A program made the position numbers and the translations under genes. Of a DNA stretch of 64,000 nucleotides, positions 35,710 through 48,524 are shown in pieces. Positions within the stretch are counted from its first letter, which is position 1. Every line of letters starts with the position of its first letter. This stretch comes from Bursaphelenchus xylophilus (Eukaryota > Nematoda > Chromadorea > Rhabditida > Aphelenchoididae). The stretch spans positions 7,874,001 through 7,938,000 of the forward strand of contig CAJFCV020000001.1 in NCBI GenBank assembly GCA_904066235.2, read 5' to 3'. The notes beneath the pieces were generated by a model that saw only the letters and a program-made list of their open reading frames with translations, was not told the origin of the DNA and did no database searches.

Positions 35710-38700
35710 TTAGAAGGCGTGCCTAGTCCTGAGATCCTCCAGTTTTCGAAGTATAAAAGCTGCCGGTCTGTCGAAGGCATGTGCGATTTCCCGTTGTTTC
35801 TCTGCACACAACATGCTAAATTGTTCACAAAGATCACCATCCACAACTGATTTTACAGGTGCATAATACGATCGATATGCCAGATGATCTCGGCCACACA
35901 ATGGCGGGAACTCGACTCTCATATGCATTTCGATCGTTTGGAAGAATTCAAATTCCTAAAGAATCCCTTTCTTTGACTCGTGAATGACACTTACATCTCT
36001 TGAGAGAAAAGGCACAAGCATCCCCACACCTCCTCCAATTGTTGTATACAGCAATGCATCGTCAGCTCCAGGCACAAGACTGGTCTTCTGAAGTGTAGTG
36101 ACCATGTCACCCACATAAAAGTTGGCCAAATATTCAACCTTCTGAGAGGCGCCGTTAAGATTTCCTCGATCCCAAAGCGCTTTTACACCAGTTGGATCTT
36201 CTTGTACTTCTTCGATTACATCCTTCGGCAATCTCACCTGAAAGCGTTAATTAACCAAACCTCATAAATAGCAACTTACAATTGCAATGCTTCCAAACTT
36301 ATCTGCAATGGCTACTGTATCGTAATCAAGGATACAAGTAGAAGTTACATAACGCGGCACCGTTTCATCCGCAAAGACCACCAGTTGATTATCCTATAAA
36401 TTAACGTATATTTCTTTGAAGAATTAGACATACATGTTTTTTGTAACGAAGAAAGTGAATGGATTCATTGACATCGCTGACCACAATCCGTTGTCCCATC
36501 GACTGAATGTCCACGACCAAATTGGGTATTTGCTGAAAGCATCAGCATTAATGGACACCTACTTTAGACTTTCACCGATATCGAGGATAACCCCGTCATG
36601 GGAGCATGTTGTTTGTGGTTATAGATGTAATAAAGAGTTGTTTAATAGTGTTTTCTCACGCAGTCTGAATACTATTTATACAAACAGCGCCAAGAGATAA
36701 AATCGCATCAACCAAGGCCGTCGACTTTCCGTTTAAAATTTATTCCTTTTCCGGCCTTCTTCTTAGAAGCCTCTGATTTCGATAACCTCGTTTTCTGGAC
36801 GACAGTCAAAAGAAAGAATCAGAGTAACGAGATTACAATGAGTGAGATCGCACCCTGACCTCGTATTTACATTCGTTTCTGTGAACGTTTTTTAAGGCTC
36901 TTCATGTTCGCTCTTTCCACAAAATACGTTTCACATTCTAGATTTTGTTTTAGGTTATTAACGATATTAAAACTCAACGTATCGTCTGTGCAATTTTATG
37001 AATTTCGATAGTATTCCTCTTTCTACTCACTGACAAAGGATTTGGTATCGACACTATACAAAAGTTTACAGCATCGGATGTATAATGTAACTTTCTTCTA
37101 AAACGCAACTTTTTGAAAAATTTCTAGTCCATGACCGGGTAAAGCAAAAGAGATGGGTGCACCATTGGCATAAAGAGTAGTCCTCGTAGTATTCGTACAA
37201 TTTTTTGTTTGTGCCCTTAGGGGCACAATGTAGTCCCTTTAAAAATTGAAAGAGGAAATGTCAAAAAAAAAAACGTGCCAAAAAATCATGCTTTTTCGCA
37301 AAAAAGTTGGTCTTTAGGTATAAGTCGGTAAAGGTTTACTGCCTTGTTTTTCTACAGGTACTATGCAGTACAGTAGTGTTACTATCAATTCCGCCGCGCG
37401 CACGTATGCATTGTGCGGGCCGAAAATTGCACTGTGCATTTGCGATTAGCGTACTAGTCTTTCCTTTTCTCGCGTAGACTTTTTGTCGCGAGTTCATTGT
37501 ATCAGCCTGTCGGGAAAATAACGGCGGATCGTCGCGCCTCGGAATCGCCCATCATCACTTTGCGACTGCAAGCCGCGGCTGGGGATTTGGTGGGCGATAG
37601 CGGCGAGGCGAGACATTTTGCTGCGACGATCCGCCGTTATTTTCCCGACTATTTTTTCACGAAATCGATTTTTCCGGAATTTTTGGATTTTCCCTCATGG
37701 TATTTCAGTTCTGTTGAGTTTTGTGGCAAAGATATATGTTTGTATAGAGTTCGAAGTGCTCTCATTATTCATACCAGCGAAGACGACATAGTAACGAAAA
37801 GACAGCCTTCCCAAGAGAACATTAGTTTTGTTTTTATATAAAGTATAGTATTCGCCCAATACCGTACCGCTGGAATCTAAAAAAACCCATCAAAAATAAA
37901 ATCAATGTAGGGTTTGTCATCGAATTTCGTTCACAAAATGGCACAGAATTTTGTAAAGTTCTCTGGGGAGTGTGGCTAGTTCGACACGTCTTTAACACCA
38001 ATTAAACCTGCTGGCTTTATCCAATTTTTAAACGTCCCAATTTTCCGCATATTAATTCTGAATGATAAAGTGGGTTTTTATGTGTTCAGGAATTCGGCCT
38101 GTTCACGCTCGAAGCAGTTTAAGTGAACCTACTAAGGCCTTTGTGTAACTTCCTTAACCACTACATCTCTCAATTTACCCTCCTCTACTTGTGCTGCCAT
38201 TAACTCGACAAAACATGGGCATCCTCTTGACATCTGTCAATCAAACAAACAAGTTCCATTTTTGTATGATCCTTTCTCCTTACGGCCTCTCCTTACAAAT
38301 CGTGCAACGGGAACGTAAACATCATAACACTACACAGGTGAAATGTAAAGTAATTTGTCAAGCAGAACAAAACCGCCACTCCGTTTATATATGCCTTTGT
38401 CGGGAGTAACATTTAAACCTAAACTGTCTTGGCAGTATTCCTCTGAATTGCGCAAAAAGTTCTAAAACGAGCCTTTCAAATGAGAGCGGTATTCTGTCAA
38501 GCACTTCTGGACATGCAATTTTTATTCTCTTTCCTAACTTAGCGCAAAGATAGAAGACGTAGTAACATAGAGACGGGGGCTTTCAAAAACCAAGCTGTTT
38601 CTGGGTAAAAGCGTTTAAATTATTTATTATGGTATGGCATTCTTGCCGGTCTTTCGCATGAAAATTTTGATAGAAAAAGGGCATTCCAAATCCTGTTTCT

Positions 38701-41700
38701 GAAAAGTTGTCCATTGCTTTTTAAAAAGGAGATCTGTGACGCATTTGGTGTACACGAAACTCTTCAAAGATGATCTACTGATTTGGCAGAACATCTCAGA
38801 GAAACGGAAGACTGAAATAATTTCCCGTTTCCTTTTTAGCATATGGGGATGTGGAATAAAACGCGTCCACACTCCTCCGCTCCATTGAATACGCCCGCAG
38901 GAGGCCCAGCAGCCGGGCGGACCTCGGCGCCGCGCCGAGGCTCCACTTTCTTCGGGCAAAGAGCCTGCGGCCCTAATGCCAATGTCCACATGTCGGCTCA
39001 CTCTCTCCATCTTTATGGCTGAACGACAGGCATCTCTATCCGTTCTCGTATTCCTTGTAGAACTACAAAAAGAAAGGGCCAGCAAGCAATCTTTTTTTTC
39101 CATTCGCGATTTAAATTAGTCCGGGCATCAATTAGTACCCGGAGGGTAACCAATACCTTGAAAAACGACAATTAATGTTAGTTTTTATTGTTACAGGAGC
39201 GCGTAAACCGACCCCGTTCCAGTTGGGCTCTTTTTTCGCTTCCATTTTCATGGCGCGGCCGAGAAATTTTAACGTTGACATGATAATCATATTTGGTTGA
39301 TATCAGCGTGAAGCGAAGCAAACTTAAGTTGGTTCTCTTCAGTCGAGCTTTATTTATCCATACGTCCGGAAAGAGATCTACTTCTCATGTTTGTTAAAAG
39401 ACGATTTTGGTCATTAGCCGCATTGTTTTGACAAAGATAAATTACTATAGTTATGTTTCATTGCATAATAAATAACCGTGTTAAAACTTGTCGCGAGTTA
39501 ATCTCCAAACAATGTTATGACAATTCGGAAGGTTTATCGCCATCTGGCCGGACGGGAATAGGTATGTGTTGAATTGTTCAGAAAAAAGCCCAGGAGAACT
39601 CTTGGGCAACAATAGAATTCCGGGATCAGCATGTCCGAATATGAAAGGGCCGCCGGAAGTTTTCGGGGAAATAATCCATCGCTGCCGCGTAGCCCGAGAC
39701 AAAAGTGTCGCTTTCCCTCCTCCCTGGAAAACCAGCAGGTGACAGGGTGCCGGCGTGAAACGCCGGTCCGACGGGTACTCAGCTCAAGCCAAAACGTTTG
39801 GCCCGTTCTTTTCTTAGCCAGCAGCAAGAAACGCTTCCTGAGGCCGCCTCTCGTTCCTTTTATATTATCTCCCCTTCGGTCTTGAATCACTAGGCTACCT
39901 ACCGGACGAACGTATCGATCTTATTTATGACCGCGATTAATTAAAACTACTCGTGTGGCAGTAAACAAATCCTTCTTTAGATTGATTCGCCAATGCCACC
40001 AAACTCAGTAGTGGACCGGGGCTACTACAAGCTCTGAACCGAATGGCTCTATCAGGAGGAGCCCAAGGCGAAATGGAATCGATCGAAACTGGAAACTGGA
40101 CGCGAAAAACGTTATTCACACATTCACCTTACGATGATGATATATGCACGTTTAAAAAATGGGCAGAACAACCCAACCAGCCGGGATTCTTTCGTATCTT
40201 CACAATCATCTCCGTTCTTACCATATTGGTGGTCCTGGTGGTTTTAGGAAACGCGTTAGTAATCGCTGCAGTTGTACTACGACGAAGACTTCGATCCGCA
40301 ACAGGACTATTAATACTATCCTTGGCGGTGGCGGATCTTATGGTAGGGTGAAAAAAATTTCCAGATAAAACTTTACAGGTGGGTCTTGTGATTCTTCCCT
40401 TCAGCATCGCCAACGAAGTTCTGCATAGCTATTGGATATTCGGCGATACATGGTGCACGATGTGGCTTACCATGGATATTTGGATGTGCACGGCATCCAT
40501 CTACAATCTCGTTGCCATCTCAATCGACAGATATATTGCCATCATCAAGCCTTTGAATTATCCAATGCTAATTACAAAGTTCCGCGCCAGATGCATAGTG
40601 GCGATTGTTTGGATAGGATCTTTCATTATATGTTCTCCCAGCTTTCTTCTGGCCTCTTCCGAGAAGAAAGCAGCAGGAAAAGATAGCTGCAGATGTACTC
40701 CGGCAAACTCAGGGATGGCCTATATAGTATTCAGTGCATCTTCCAGCTTCTACATTCCAATGATAGTGGTAATATTCGTGTATGTAAGGATATATATAGC
40801 AGCCTGTGCGGCGACAAAAAGTGTTTACTCGGGAATGATGCAGGTACGGCCCGTAAACATTTCTGCCAAAGCTTAATTGGGTCTCTTCAGGTAACAGCCA
40901 CGGCAAACAAGAATCCGAAGAACCTTCTCATGCAGAATCCATCAGCTTTATCCCGTGGCGAAAATGCCCCCATTCTCCGAATCCATCGCGGTTCAACTAT
41001 AAAGACTCCGAAAACATATTCCGACATCAGGCAAGTCAAAAAAAAAAACCATTCTTGACGCCATTATTCAGGTATTCCGCATCCACTCAAAAACCCTTAT
41101 TATGCAGTACACCCCCATGTGGGCATCCGCCCGGATACAACAACAATATTAATGGAAGTACTCCTAGCTTGCAATTATCTAAAGCCAGCCCAATTCCAAA
41201 ACGAGGAAGCCATGAAGAATTGACATCAGACAAGTGTCGAAGCGCATGTTCCACACCTACCATCACTGCCAAGGATAATAAAATTTGTGATACAAAGTCG
41301 GTGGCTAATCTGTGCTTTGACAACAGGTTTGTCTAAGAATTTAGATCAACCCTCACCGTATTTTAGACCGAAACCGGAAGTCCATATCGAGAGGGATGTC
41401 CATTCAATGCCTGCGGACAGTGGCGAAGATCACGCAAACGTTGGTATTGTAATCAACGGGGCCAATAAAGCAAAATCACTTAAGGAAACAAATGGGAATA
41501 CTCCCACAAAACCGAAGAAACGTACAAATTACGGCGTAAATATGCTATCCAAAATTATGCGTCGGGGCCCACGGAAGCGCGCCGGGTGCGCATATGAGAA
41601 ACGACTATCCTTGGAAATCAAAGCAGCGAAAACTGTGGCCATTGTGACAGGATGTTTCATTTTCTGCTGGCTGGGATTCAGCATTCTCTACGGGTTTTCT

Positions 41701-44700
41701 ATCCAGACCAACGAGGTGGTCTGGTCAATTCTTTTCTGGCTTGGATATTTAAATTCCGCCCTGAATCCGGTTATTTACACGGTGTTTAATCGAGAATTCC
41801 GAACTTGTTTCAAACGCCTGCTCACTTGTAACAACATGCTTTTTGGTTCTAGATCTCAAACTCAAAACGCGGTGAGGTCACATTTCTTCATCTAAAACTT
41901 TTTTTAGTACAATTCATATAATTCCACTCTGCGACCCGGGAAACCTCATGGCTACAGTTCAGTGGTGTCAGCACCGCCCTATCTACTCCCCACTCGGTCT
42001 ACCCCACCCAATCCCAACGAAGATACGAGGTGAAACTGGTGCCTACTTGTTGCTTTGTTCTTATTTTTGTATTTAAATGTTGATGTGTATTATGTGGTAA
42101 TTTAGTAAACATAAATTCACCCTACCTTATTCTCGCATTTTGCCAATAATTTTCGCTTTCCAAAATCAAACAGTCGAAGTCTGTTCCCAATTCCAGCCAA
42201 AGCCAACCCTCTAAAGTCGTGAATCGCGTTCACAACCTAAAAAAAGCTTTTTATTTTAACCTTTCGAAAATCAAATACCTCATTAGTTGGTGTCCTGTGA
42301 ATAAAGTCGAATCTGTGGCCTTTCGCAGATAGAAGGAATGTATAGATACAACCACCAGCATGCTTACGCGGACGCAATTGAAGACCAACACCACATCCAA
42401 CAAGAACAAAAGTGGCATCTCCCTGGCTTCTGAACTGAACCAATTCAACACTAAAAAGGGTGTCATTAGTCGCGCGGATCAACCTCCCCAAAACACTAAT
42501 TATGTTTACTGACCTGAAAGCGGCTTCACCTTCTGGAAGCTCGTAATTGCAAATAGTTGCCCCGTTTTTAGCGCTGACCATCCGAACCGCCGAAGCCCAG
42601 GCACCGGGATGAGCCGATGGCGCTCCAAAGGTTGACTCGTCCGGTTCGTAATTCGTGAGTTGATTGGCCATTTCCTCAGCCATTTCGCGTTCCTCATCAG
42701 ACTGAGCTAATTTCCGCACTTCCTAATAAATACAGTACGCTCAAGTGAGTTAAGACCATACCTTTGCCAATTCTTCCCTTCTTCTTCGCTTTGCCTTCTC
42801 CGTGAATGCTGCGTGGTCAGTCTCGATAATTATAACGTTCCCCGAGGGCTTATGGCAAACAAACCGCCGAGGTGTGTACTTTAAAGGAAACTTCATTTGA
42901 TTGAACACGGTGCCGAGCTTCTCAAGAGCCAGGATCCTGCAAGAAAAAGAAAGAAATACAGTAAGCCACTTTTTTCATGGAATGATGGAGCCAATAAGAC
43001 CGTAGCTAGCCTAACGTTACAACAAATAGAGGAGGCTGCACTAAGCAATTGTACAAAAAGGAAAAAAATCCCTGGTCCCAATAAACGTTTCAAAAAAGAG
43101 TAAATCACACACCTCAATGCTCTTTCAGTAATGGCAACGATTCCCTCAACGCATTGTTCGGAAGAAAAGCAGGCCGCATATTCTAGAGGCATGTAACTGA
43201 GGGGTGTCAGATGAAACCGGCTCTGGTAGTTGTAGAAGAGCCAGGCACGACTCGAACAAGCAAACAACTGAAAATTGAAATTTTAGTGATCAATTAAAAA
43301 AAAACTTTTACAAATAAAAAGTATTACCGCATCCTTCCCTTGGATTCTAACTGGAAACACTTTTACTGGTTTGGCACCGAGATAACGAGTTCGGTTGTCG
43401 GACAAGTCGCCAGTAACCTGATCCAAAGTAATTCGAAGCAAACATCCATTCTGGAGGCCTACATTCAAATGCAAAACACTTGAATTGGATCCCTCGGCTG
43501 TAGTTTCCATTATCATCAAACTCTCTGGCTCAGATGGTAAGTTCTCCATGCTAAATAAAAAAAAATCATTTTAAAAGCAGAAGGAATCTGACAAGCAATA
43601 TGTGTTTCTCACCTTAATGGGGCCAAACAATCAGCTGGGTCCAGAGATATCACTCTGACCGTCCTGTCAGCTAATCCCACACACAAAAACCTGGAACGAA
43701 GTTCTCCATCGGGGACGTCAGCCATACCAAGGCATAGGACTTCGGAAGTCATCTCCCTACGTTCTGAATATTCCCTAAGTTGATTTGACACATCTAATTC
43801 GAAATAGACAATTTCACCACCATTTAGAGAGATGACAACTTGTCTCCGATTCAGAGCACATTTGGTGATGACCCTTCTCGCCGGGGTCCTCCATTCATTG
43901 ATACGTTTGTCTGGTTTGATGTGACGAATACCGTTGGGATAAACCTAAATAAAATTTAGGATCAGAAGGAGTTGAAACATAAGAACCTACTTGAATCGTA
44001 GAATCGTCTCCAATAAGTCCGCATGATAAAGTAGGGCTAGTCGATAAGAAACCTGAATCCGAAATTTCTTCCACAGTCTCACCAATTCCAAGTACTAAGG
44101 TCGCATTCACAAAGGATACGACAATTTGCGAATGGAAGGGATCTAAAAAGAAAACTGAAATCTCACTAATCCTCCACTCACCATCCACATTTTTCTTCAC
44201 TGTCCAAACTCCGGTCGGATTAGCGGGCAACTCGGAAACAGCCATTTCCAAAACTTCCAATCCGTTTCTTAACATCCTTAGAGTGGAACGTGGCCCCCTG
44301 CCGCACAAAGCGTACAGTTGCGGAGCTCCGTCATTAACCATGTCTTCAACCTGAAATCATAAAGAAAACGGAAAATCCAATAAAATACCTTGGTCTTAAC
44401 GACTGGACAGAGATTATCCATCTGATCAACTAAAATCAAGTTCTGCAATGGCTGGCAATCATAGAAGTGAGCCTCTCCTTCACTCAACGGAACCTTTGAA
44501 GAAAACTCAGGTTGACCATCGTTATCTCCAAGTCGGGCAATTTGATATAAATGACTGAAACATTAAAACTAATGTAAAATGTACTTACAGGGGAAGTACC
44601 CCAAGTGCGACGCTCAGATTTTCTTTAAATTTTGCACACAGGTCGGGAATAGACTAAATATCAATTCCTGAAAGTTTTAGCTCGCACTTTGCGGGCGCCA

Positions 44701-46288
44701 CCGAGATATCGGACAATTTATGCCGCCGAGAGAGCACGCGAAACGTGGAGAGCGGTTAGAGAGAAAAACGCTTTTTGGCCATAACTTTGGCAGTCTCGTG
44801 CGGAAAAATTTGATTTTTTGTAAAAACATTATCCTTTACGGTAGAAACAGGCATGAAACTTTTCGTGCCGAAATTCGGCAAAAAGTCCTAAATTTTCGAC
44901 GGCTTTCGATCTAAAAATCTCGGTTGTTTCTGCAAAACGCGAGCTAGGATTCTCGCATATATCTTAGAAAAAATTGTTCTAAATTTGTGCCAAGTTTCAT
45001 CAAAATCTGAGCGTCGCACTTGGGGTACTTCCCCTGTTAGTTAGTTAAAGGCATAATACTACTTACTGATTCCCAAACTCGCTAGCCACAAACAGAAATC
45101 CCGACCTCAGAATACACAAGCTGTTGGCTGGGGGGACTGTGTCAAAATACTTGATTCTCATTTCCGTTACAACATCACCTTCAGAAACAATATTAACTTT
45201 GAAAAGATCTCCATTCTCAGTCTGGACAATGAAGAAGAAGAGGGATTTTGTCTTGTGAGTAGCCGAGGCTATGATTAACATTGCTTTCCCACTGTCGTCC
45301 AATTCGTTCTAAACTCGAAGAGTTAACTCAATTTAATCACCTACCCTTCGACGTGGTATTGAACAGATGACATCAGGTTGATCACCCAAATTCTTATAAA
45401 CCAAAAACCCCTCACAACAGCAGATCACACCACTAGGCCCATCATTACCTCCGGGCACAGAAATCAAATGGTTACCAAATTCTTTAAGGGGTTCAGCGTA
45501 TTTTCTAACTACATGGTTAAGACCGAGATCGAGCTCGTAAAAAGTTAAAGTCTGCTTGGTTTTCTTGACCGCTTCTCCTGTGTGATCATGATCAGCATCC
45601 TTCAACATAGCGTTGATTACATACCAGGATAAACTTAAAACTAACCTCATAGTCGGCTTCCAAGCATGCAAATGTTGGGTTTTCAAATCCAACATCAATT
45701 CCGGTAACGGCGAAGCAGATGTTACTATTCTTGTTAGCTTCCAATGGAGAACTTATCGTCAGGTTGGCATGAGCGTCCCTATTCATAATATAGACCAATT
45801 TCTGTTTCTCCACTGCCCCAATCAAAACAGCACGTCCCTTGGGATCTACTGCCAAATACTGACCAGCAACCACTCTTCTGACTCCAGTCTTGCCATAAGT
45901 TTCTTGATGTACGCGCTCGAAACATTTCTTGTCACCGTTGTATTCCAGGACTACTATTCGTCCAGAGTCCGTCCCGACAACAATGTAATCTAAAAAAGAT
46001 GCAAAAAAAACGAATATGATACCTTTGCTGCTCCCAGTAAGTCTAAATGCTAGAAGGGATCGAATAATACCAAACACATCATGACTGCAAACAACAGACA
46101 TCTTCCCTTGCTTATTGTCGCATTGTACTAGTTGGAGAGCTGTTCCTCGAGCAACACATATTTCCTAAAGATAAAACATTATACCTGAAGATGGAAATTA
46201 CCTGGGTTTTGTGATTGCCAGCAAAACATCCATGAACAGCTGAATTAATGCTAGTGTTGTTCTGAAGAGTGATGTTGTACAACAACAT
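35710..46288 (-). CDS. Splicing factor 3B subunit 3 (SF3B3/SAP130)
   Basis: Large beta-propeller scaffold of the U2 snRNP SF3b complex. The start [20 protein letters not shown] at 46288 matches the family N-terminus. Successive exons give [96 protein letters not shown] and [20 protein letters not shown]. After a very long intron come [48 protein letters not shown] and the ending [12 protein letters not shown]. All match SF3B3 in order. One intron (about 44.58-45.06 kb) holds an intact MITE. Another, about 36.54-42.12 kb, contains a complete GPCR on the other strand. Near-complete orthologue; no break seen. Confidence 0.95.
37501..37651. mobile_element. Short palindromic MITE, CAGCCTGTCGGG ends
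   Basis: About 150 bp. CTGTCGGGAAAATAACGGCG at the left is mirrored by GCCGTTATTTTCCCGAC at the right, with CGAGGCGAGACA/GTCGCGCCTCGG in the middle. It is the short form of the family whose long form lies at 27595-29146. It sits inside the long SF3B3 intron. Confidence 0.8.
40043..42033 (+). CDS. Biogenic-amine-type GPCR (octopamine/tyramine receptor-like), nested in SF3B3
   Basis: Class A amine receptor. Exons 40043-40342, 40379-40843, 40891-41030, 41072-41326, 41367-41871 and 41908-42033 join in frame. TM1 [15 protein letters not shown]2 [22 protein letters not shown]3 [20 protein letters not shown] with the amine-binding Asp, DRY, TM5 [14 protein letters not shown] with the serine patch, TM6 [14 protein letters not shown]7 [17 protein letters not shown]. 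The third intracellular loop is long (over 200 residues). The TM6 toggle motif is CWLGF, where CWxP is usual. The intron after 41030 begins with GC rather than GT (AG|GCAAGT); the GT alternative 3 bases on would give an early stop. The last exon extends the tail with [16 protein letters not shown]. Similarity around SSFYIPM and PLNYPML suggests a tyra-3-like receptor, but I am not sure. Confidence 0.88.
44588..45036. mobile_element. Intact 449-bp MITE in an SF3B3 intron, TTA target duplication
   Basis: Ends are CAGGGGAAGTACCCCAAGTG and its inverse, a 35-bp perfect terminal inverted repeat. TTA sits outside both ends (44585-44587 and 45037-45039). A 3-bp TTA/TAA duplication is characteristic of PIF/Harbinger elements, so this is probably a non-autonomous PIF/Harbinger MITE. 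There is no coding frame. Relatives lie at 2877-3256 and about 51.7-51.88 kb. Confidence 0.9.
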
Positions 46289-48310
46289 CTAATCTAAAAA
46301 AAACGCTAAAAAAATTACGAAACACGACAAGAGTATTAGATGGAAACGGCTTAAACACACAACTTCACCGTTGTCTTTACGACGGAGGATGTTAAAAAAA
46401 CTTATTCAATTGTCTAGATCTAAAGCTAAATTTTCTTACTGATTTTTTTAGAAAATTCGACGCGAAATAATTGGCTTCATGGAAATTGGAAACAGTGAAA
46501 CAGAAATAAATTGGACAGTGTGGAAATTGGACAGAGGGAAATTGGACAAACTTTTTTCAATCGTACGAAATTTCAGTATATAATTATTTCTTGCAATTCC
46601 ACACTCTGTAGAATTTATTTCTGTCGAGTTTCACTCTATCCAATTCACATTCGGTCCAAATAGAAGAAAAGCCGCGGTTGAGATGGGCTCCAGGGCTGCG
46701 CCCGCGACTTGCAATTTGCTGGGGACATCTTATACAAAAAATAAGACCAAATTTTGTAATAATTGCCTCAGGGCTCTAATAATTCATACACAGAATGGGT
46801 TCGTGTGCAAAACCCCACGGAGTACAAAGACAAAACTTCTCTGTTTTACGTTTTCGACCCCGAGGAATATTTTCATAAGTGACGCTTTTCCCGTAGGATA
46901 AAACTTTTATTTTTGGTCATCACACCGATCTTAAACACTTGTATGATGCTGAAACTATCGGAAAGTCTTCAAATTTGCGCACAAGGGATCAGAAGGCCGG
47001 CGACAGCGCTACATTGAGCATTTAGCGACCTCACGATGCAATGCAGTCGCTGCATCACCGATAAAGTCCAAGCGCGCCGTGCGAACATTTTTGAAAAAGA
47101 AAATGTAATGCTTTGTGTATGTTGTGCGACCCTCACACAGTATTTTTACTGGGAGATTCAGAAAATTTGGGCCTGAGCATACATTAAAATATTCAAAACC
47201 GATTGCTACAGTAACAGCAAGATCACCGATTTCTTAAATTTTTTGTAACATTACCACGGTTTAGAGTCGTGTGTGCCATACGACGTTGGATTTTTTCAAA
47301 CTCGGACGTCAGCGTTACAATAAAGTTTTGATGTACGGTATGATCAACATTCAACGTATGATAACTCCAACCCCCCCCCCTTATTTTCGCGCATTTTTGA
47401 TATGTTGTTACATCTACATATGTCAAAGCATTTTTAAGAGGGTTCAAAAGTTGAGGCAAGTTCTCTGTAAAAAAGTTTTATTCAAAATGGAGCCTTGATA
47501 TTTTTCAAAGTAGTAGAAGGCTACTATGGGAAAAGTGTCACTTATGAAAATATTCCTCGGGGTCGAAAACGTAAAACAGCGAAGTTTTGTCCTTTTACTC
47601 CTTGGTGTTTTTACACACGAACCCAATCTTTCTGAAAATTATATCTACCGTAATTCCCATATACGTTAATTTCCAAAACTAAAAATTCGTGCTGATGTTT
47701 AGCTATCCTAGTACAACAACAACTATGCAAAATATCAAAGTTGACTTTCTCAAAGATTAAAATTTAATTTTACAATTTTTTTAGATTTTTTCGCAACCTT
47801 TTTTTCCAAAAATGTTGTAGGTCCAAAAATCTTTAACGGCCTGAATTCTCACAGCCAGCTGAAAACTGCGTGTTGACCGTTTATTAAGATACTAAGGGGA
47901 ACCTAGAGAAGCGAAAACGCTGATATTATTCTGTTAATTCGCAACGTGATCCACAAGAGACGTACCCGCATAGTTCTGGATTTTTGGGATGATCGGGTTT
48001 CAAAACTCGCAGGGCGGCCTGGCTTGTGCTAATAACGGCAAAAAGTGATTCCTGTAAGACATCTAACATTGCTTTACATGGGTCAGCAGTTGATTTGATT
48101 GTAACTTGCGTTGGCCATGTACTGGGCTTATAAAAGTTTAGCCGGCTGTACCCAGATATTCTCTGACCATGGTCTGCAGAAAAATTTTACTTTTTTGTTG
48201 GCATTCTTCAACAAGCCCCACAACTAAATACACCTGGAAACTTAATCCGCAACATCTAATCGTCAAGCCCATCGTTTGAATTTCCAGTTGTAAGCAAATT
48301 TTGGCTGATT
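46289..48310. repeat. Repeat-rich region with an inverted-repeat pair at 46.79-46.90 and 47.52-47.63 kb
   Basis: Left segment TACGTTTTCGACCCCGAGGA and right segment TCCTCGGGGTCGAAAACGTA are inverted copies about 110 bp long, separated by about 620 bp. Around 46.48-46.56 kb there are short tandem GGAAATTGGACA-type repeats. The part at 46.92-47.10 kb (GTCATCACACCGATCTTAAA) matches 10.54-11.02 kb inside the DMSR-like receptor intron, in inverse orientation. No host gene is seen. Confidence 0.65.
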
Positions 48311-48314
48311 TCAT

Positions 48315-48410
48315 CGCGTCCCGACATTTCGGGTCAGGGACAACTCGGGTCGCGACACTTCGGGTCAACGACACCTCGGGTCAACGACATTTCGGGTCAA
48401 CGATACCGTT
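48315..48410. repeat. Short tandem repeat (CGGGTCAACGACA type)
   Basis: Five or so imperfect copies of an approximately 17-18 bp unit, such as TTCGGGTCAACGACACC, lie head to tail. The array directly precedes a segment with GTTTTCGCTTCGGGA, a motif that recurs at 50.05-50.93 kb. Confidence 0.7.
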
Positions 48411-48524
48411 TAATATTTAAATGTTTTCGCTTCGGGATGTGGGAAAAGGGATTTTTTGAAGAGTTTGAAAAAATTTTTGAAATTTTTTCGCTTCGAGACT
48501 GGGGAAAAAGGATTTTTTTGGAGA

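Larger units (their letters stand above)
36542..42121 (-). other. ~5.6-kb SF3B3 intron with nested gene
   Basis: The intron lies between the exon ending LLAKCENK (donor GTAGGG at about 42.12 kb) and the exon starting QIPNLVV (acceptor TTTCAG at about 36.54 kb). It holds a short foldback element (37501-37651), the nested plus-strand GPCR (40043-42033) and otherwise non-coding sequence. Minus-strand open frames at 38627-39103 and 39481-39890 show no domain. All other introns of this gene are short. Confidence 0.8.

Noticed and set aside
38627..39103. 158-codon minus-strand frame inside the SF3B3 intron
   Set aside because: Low-complexity and no recognisable domain; it lies just upstream of the nested receptor and is more likely promoter sequence.
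48311..48410. Repeat array considered as CRISPR
   Set aside because: Head-to-tail short units without unique spacers, in a eukaryotic genome; it is a minisatellite.
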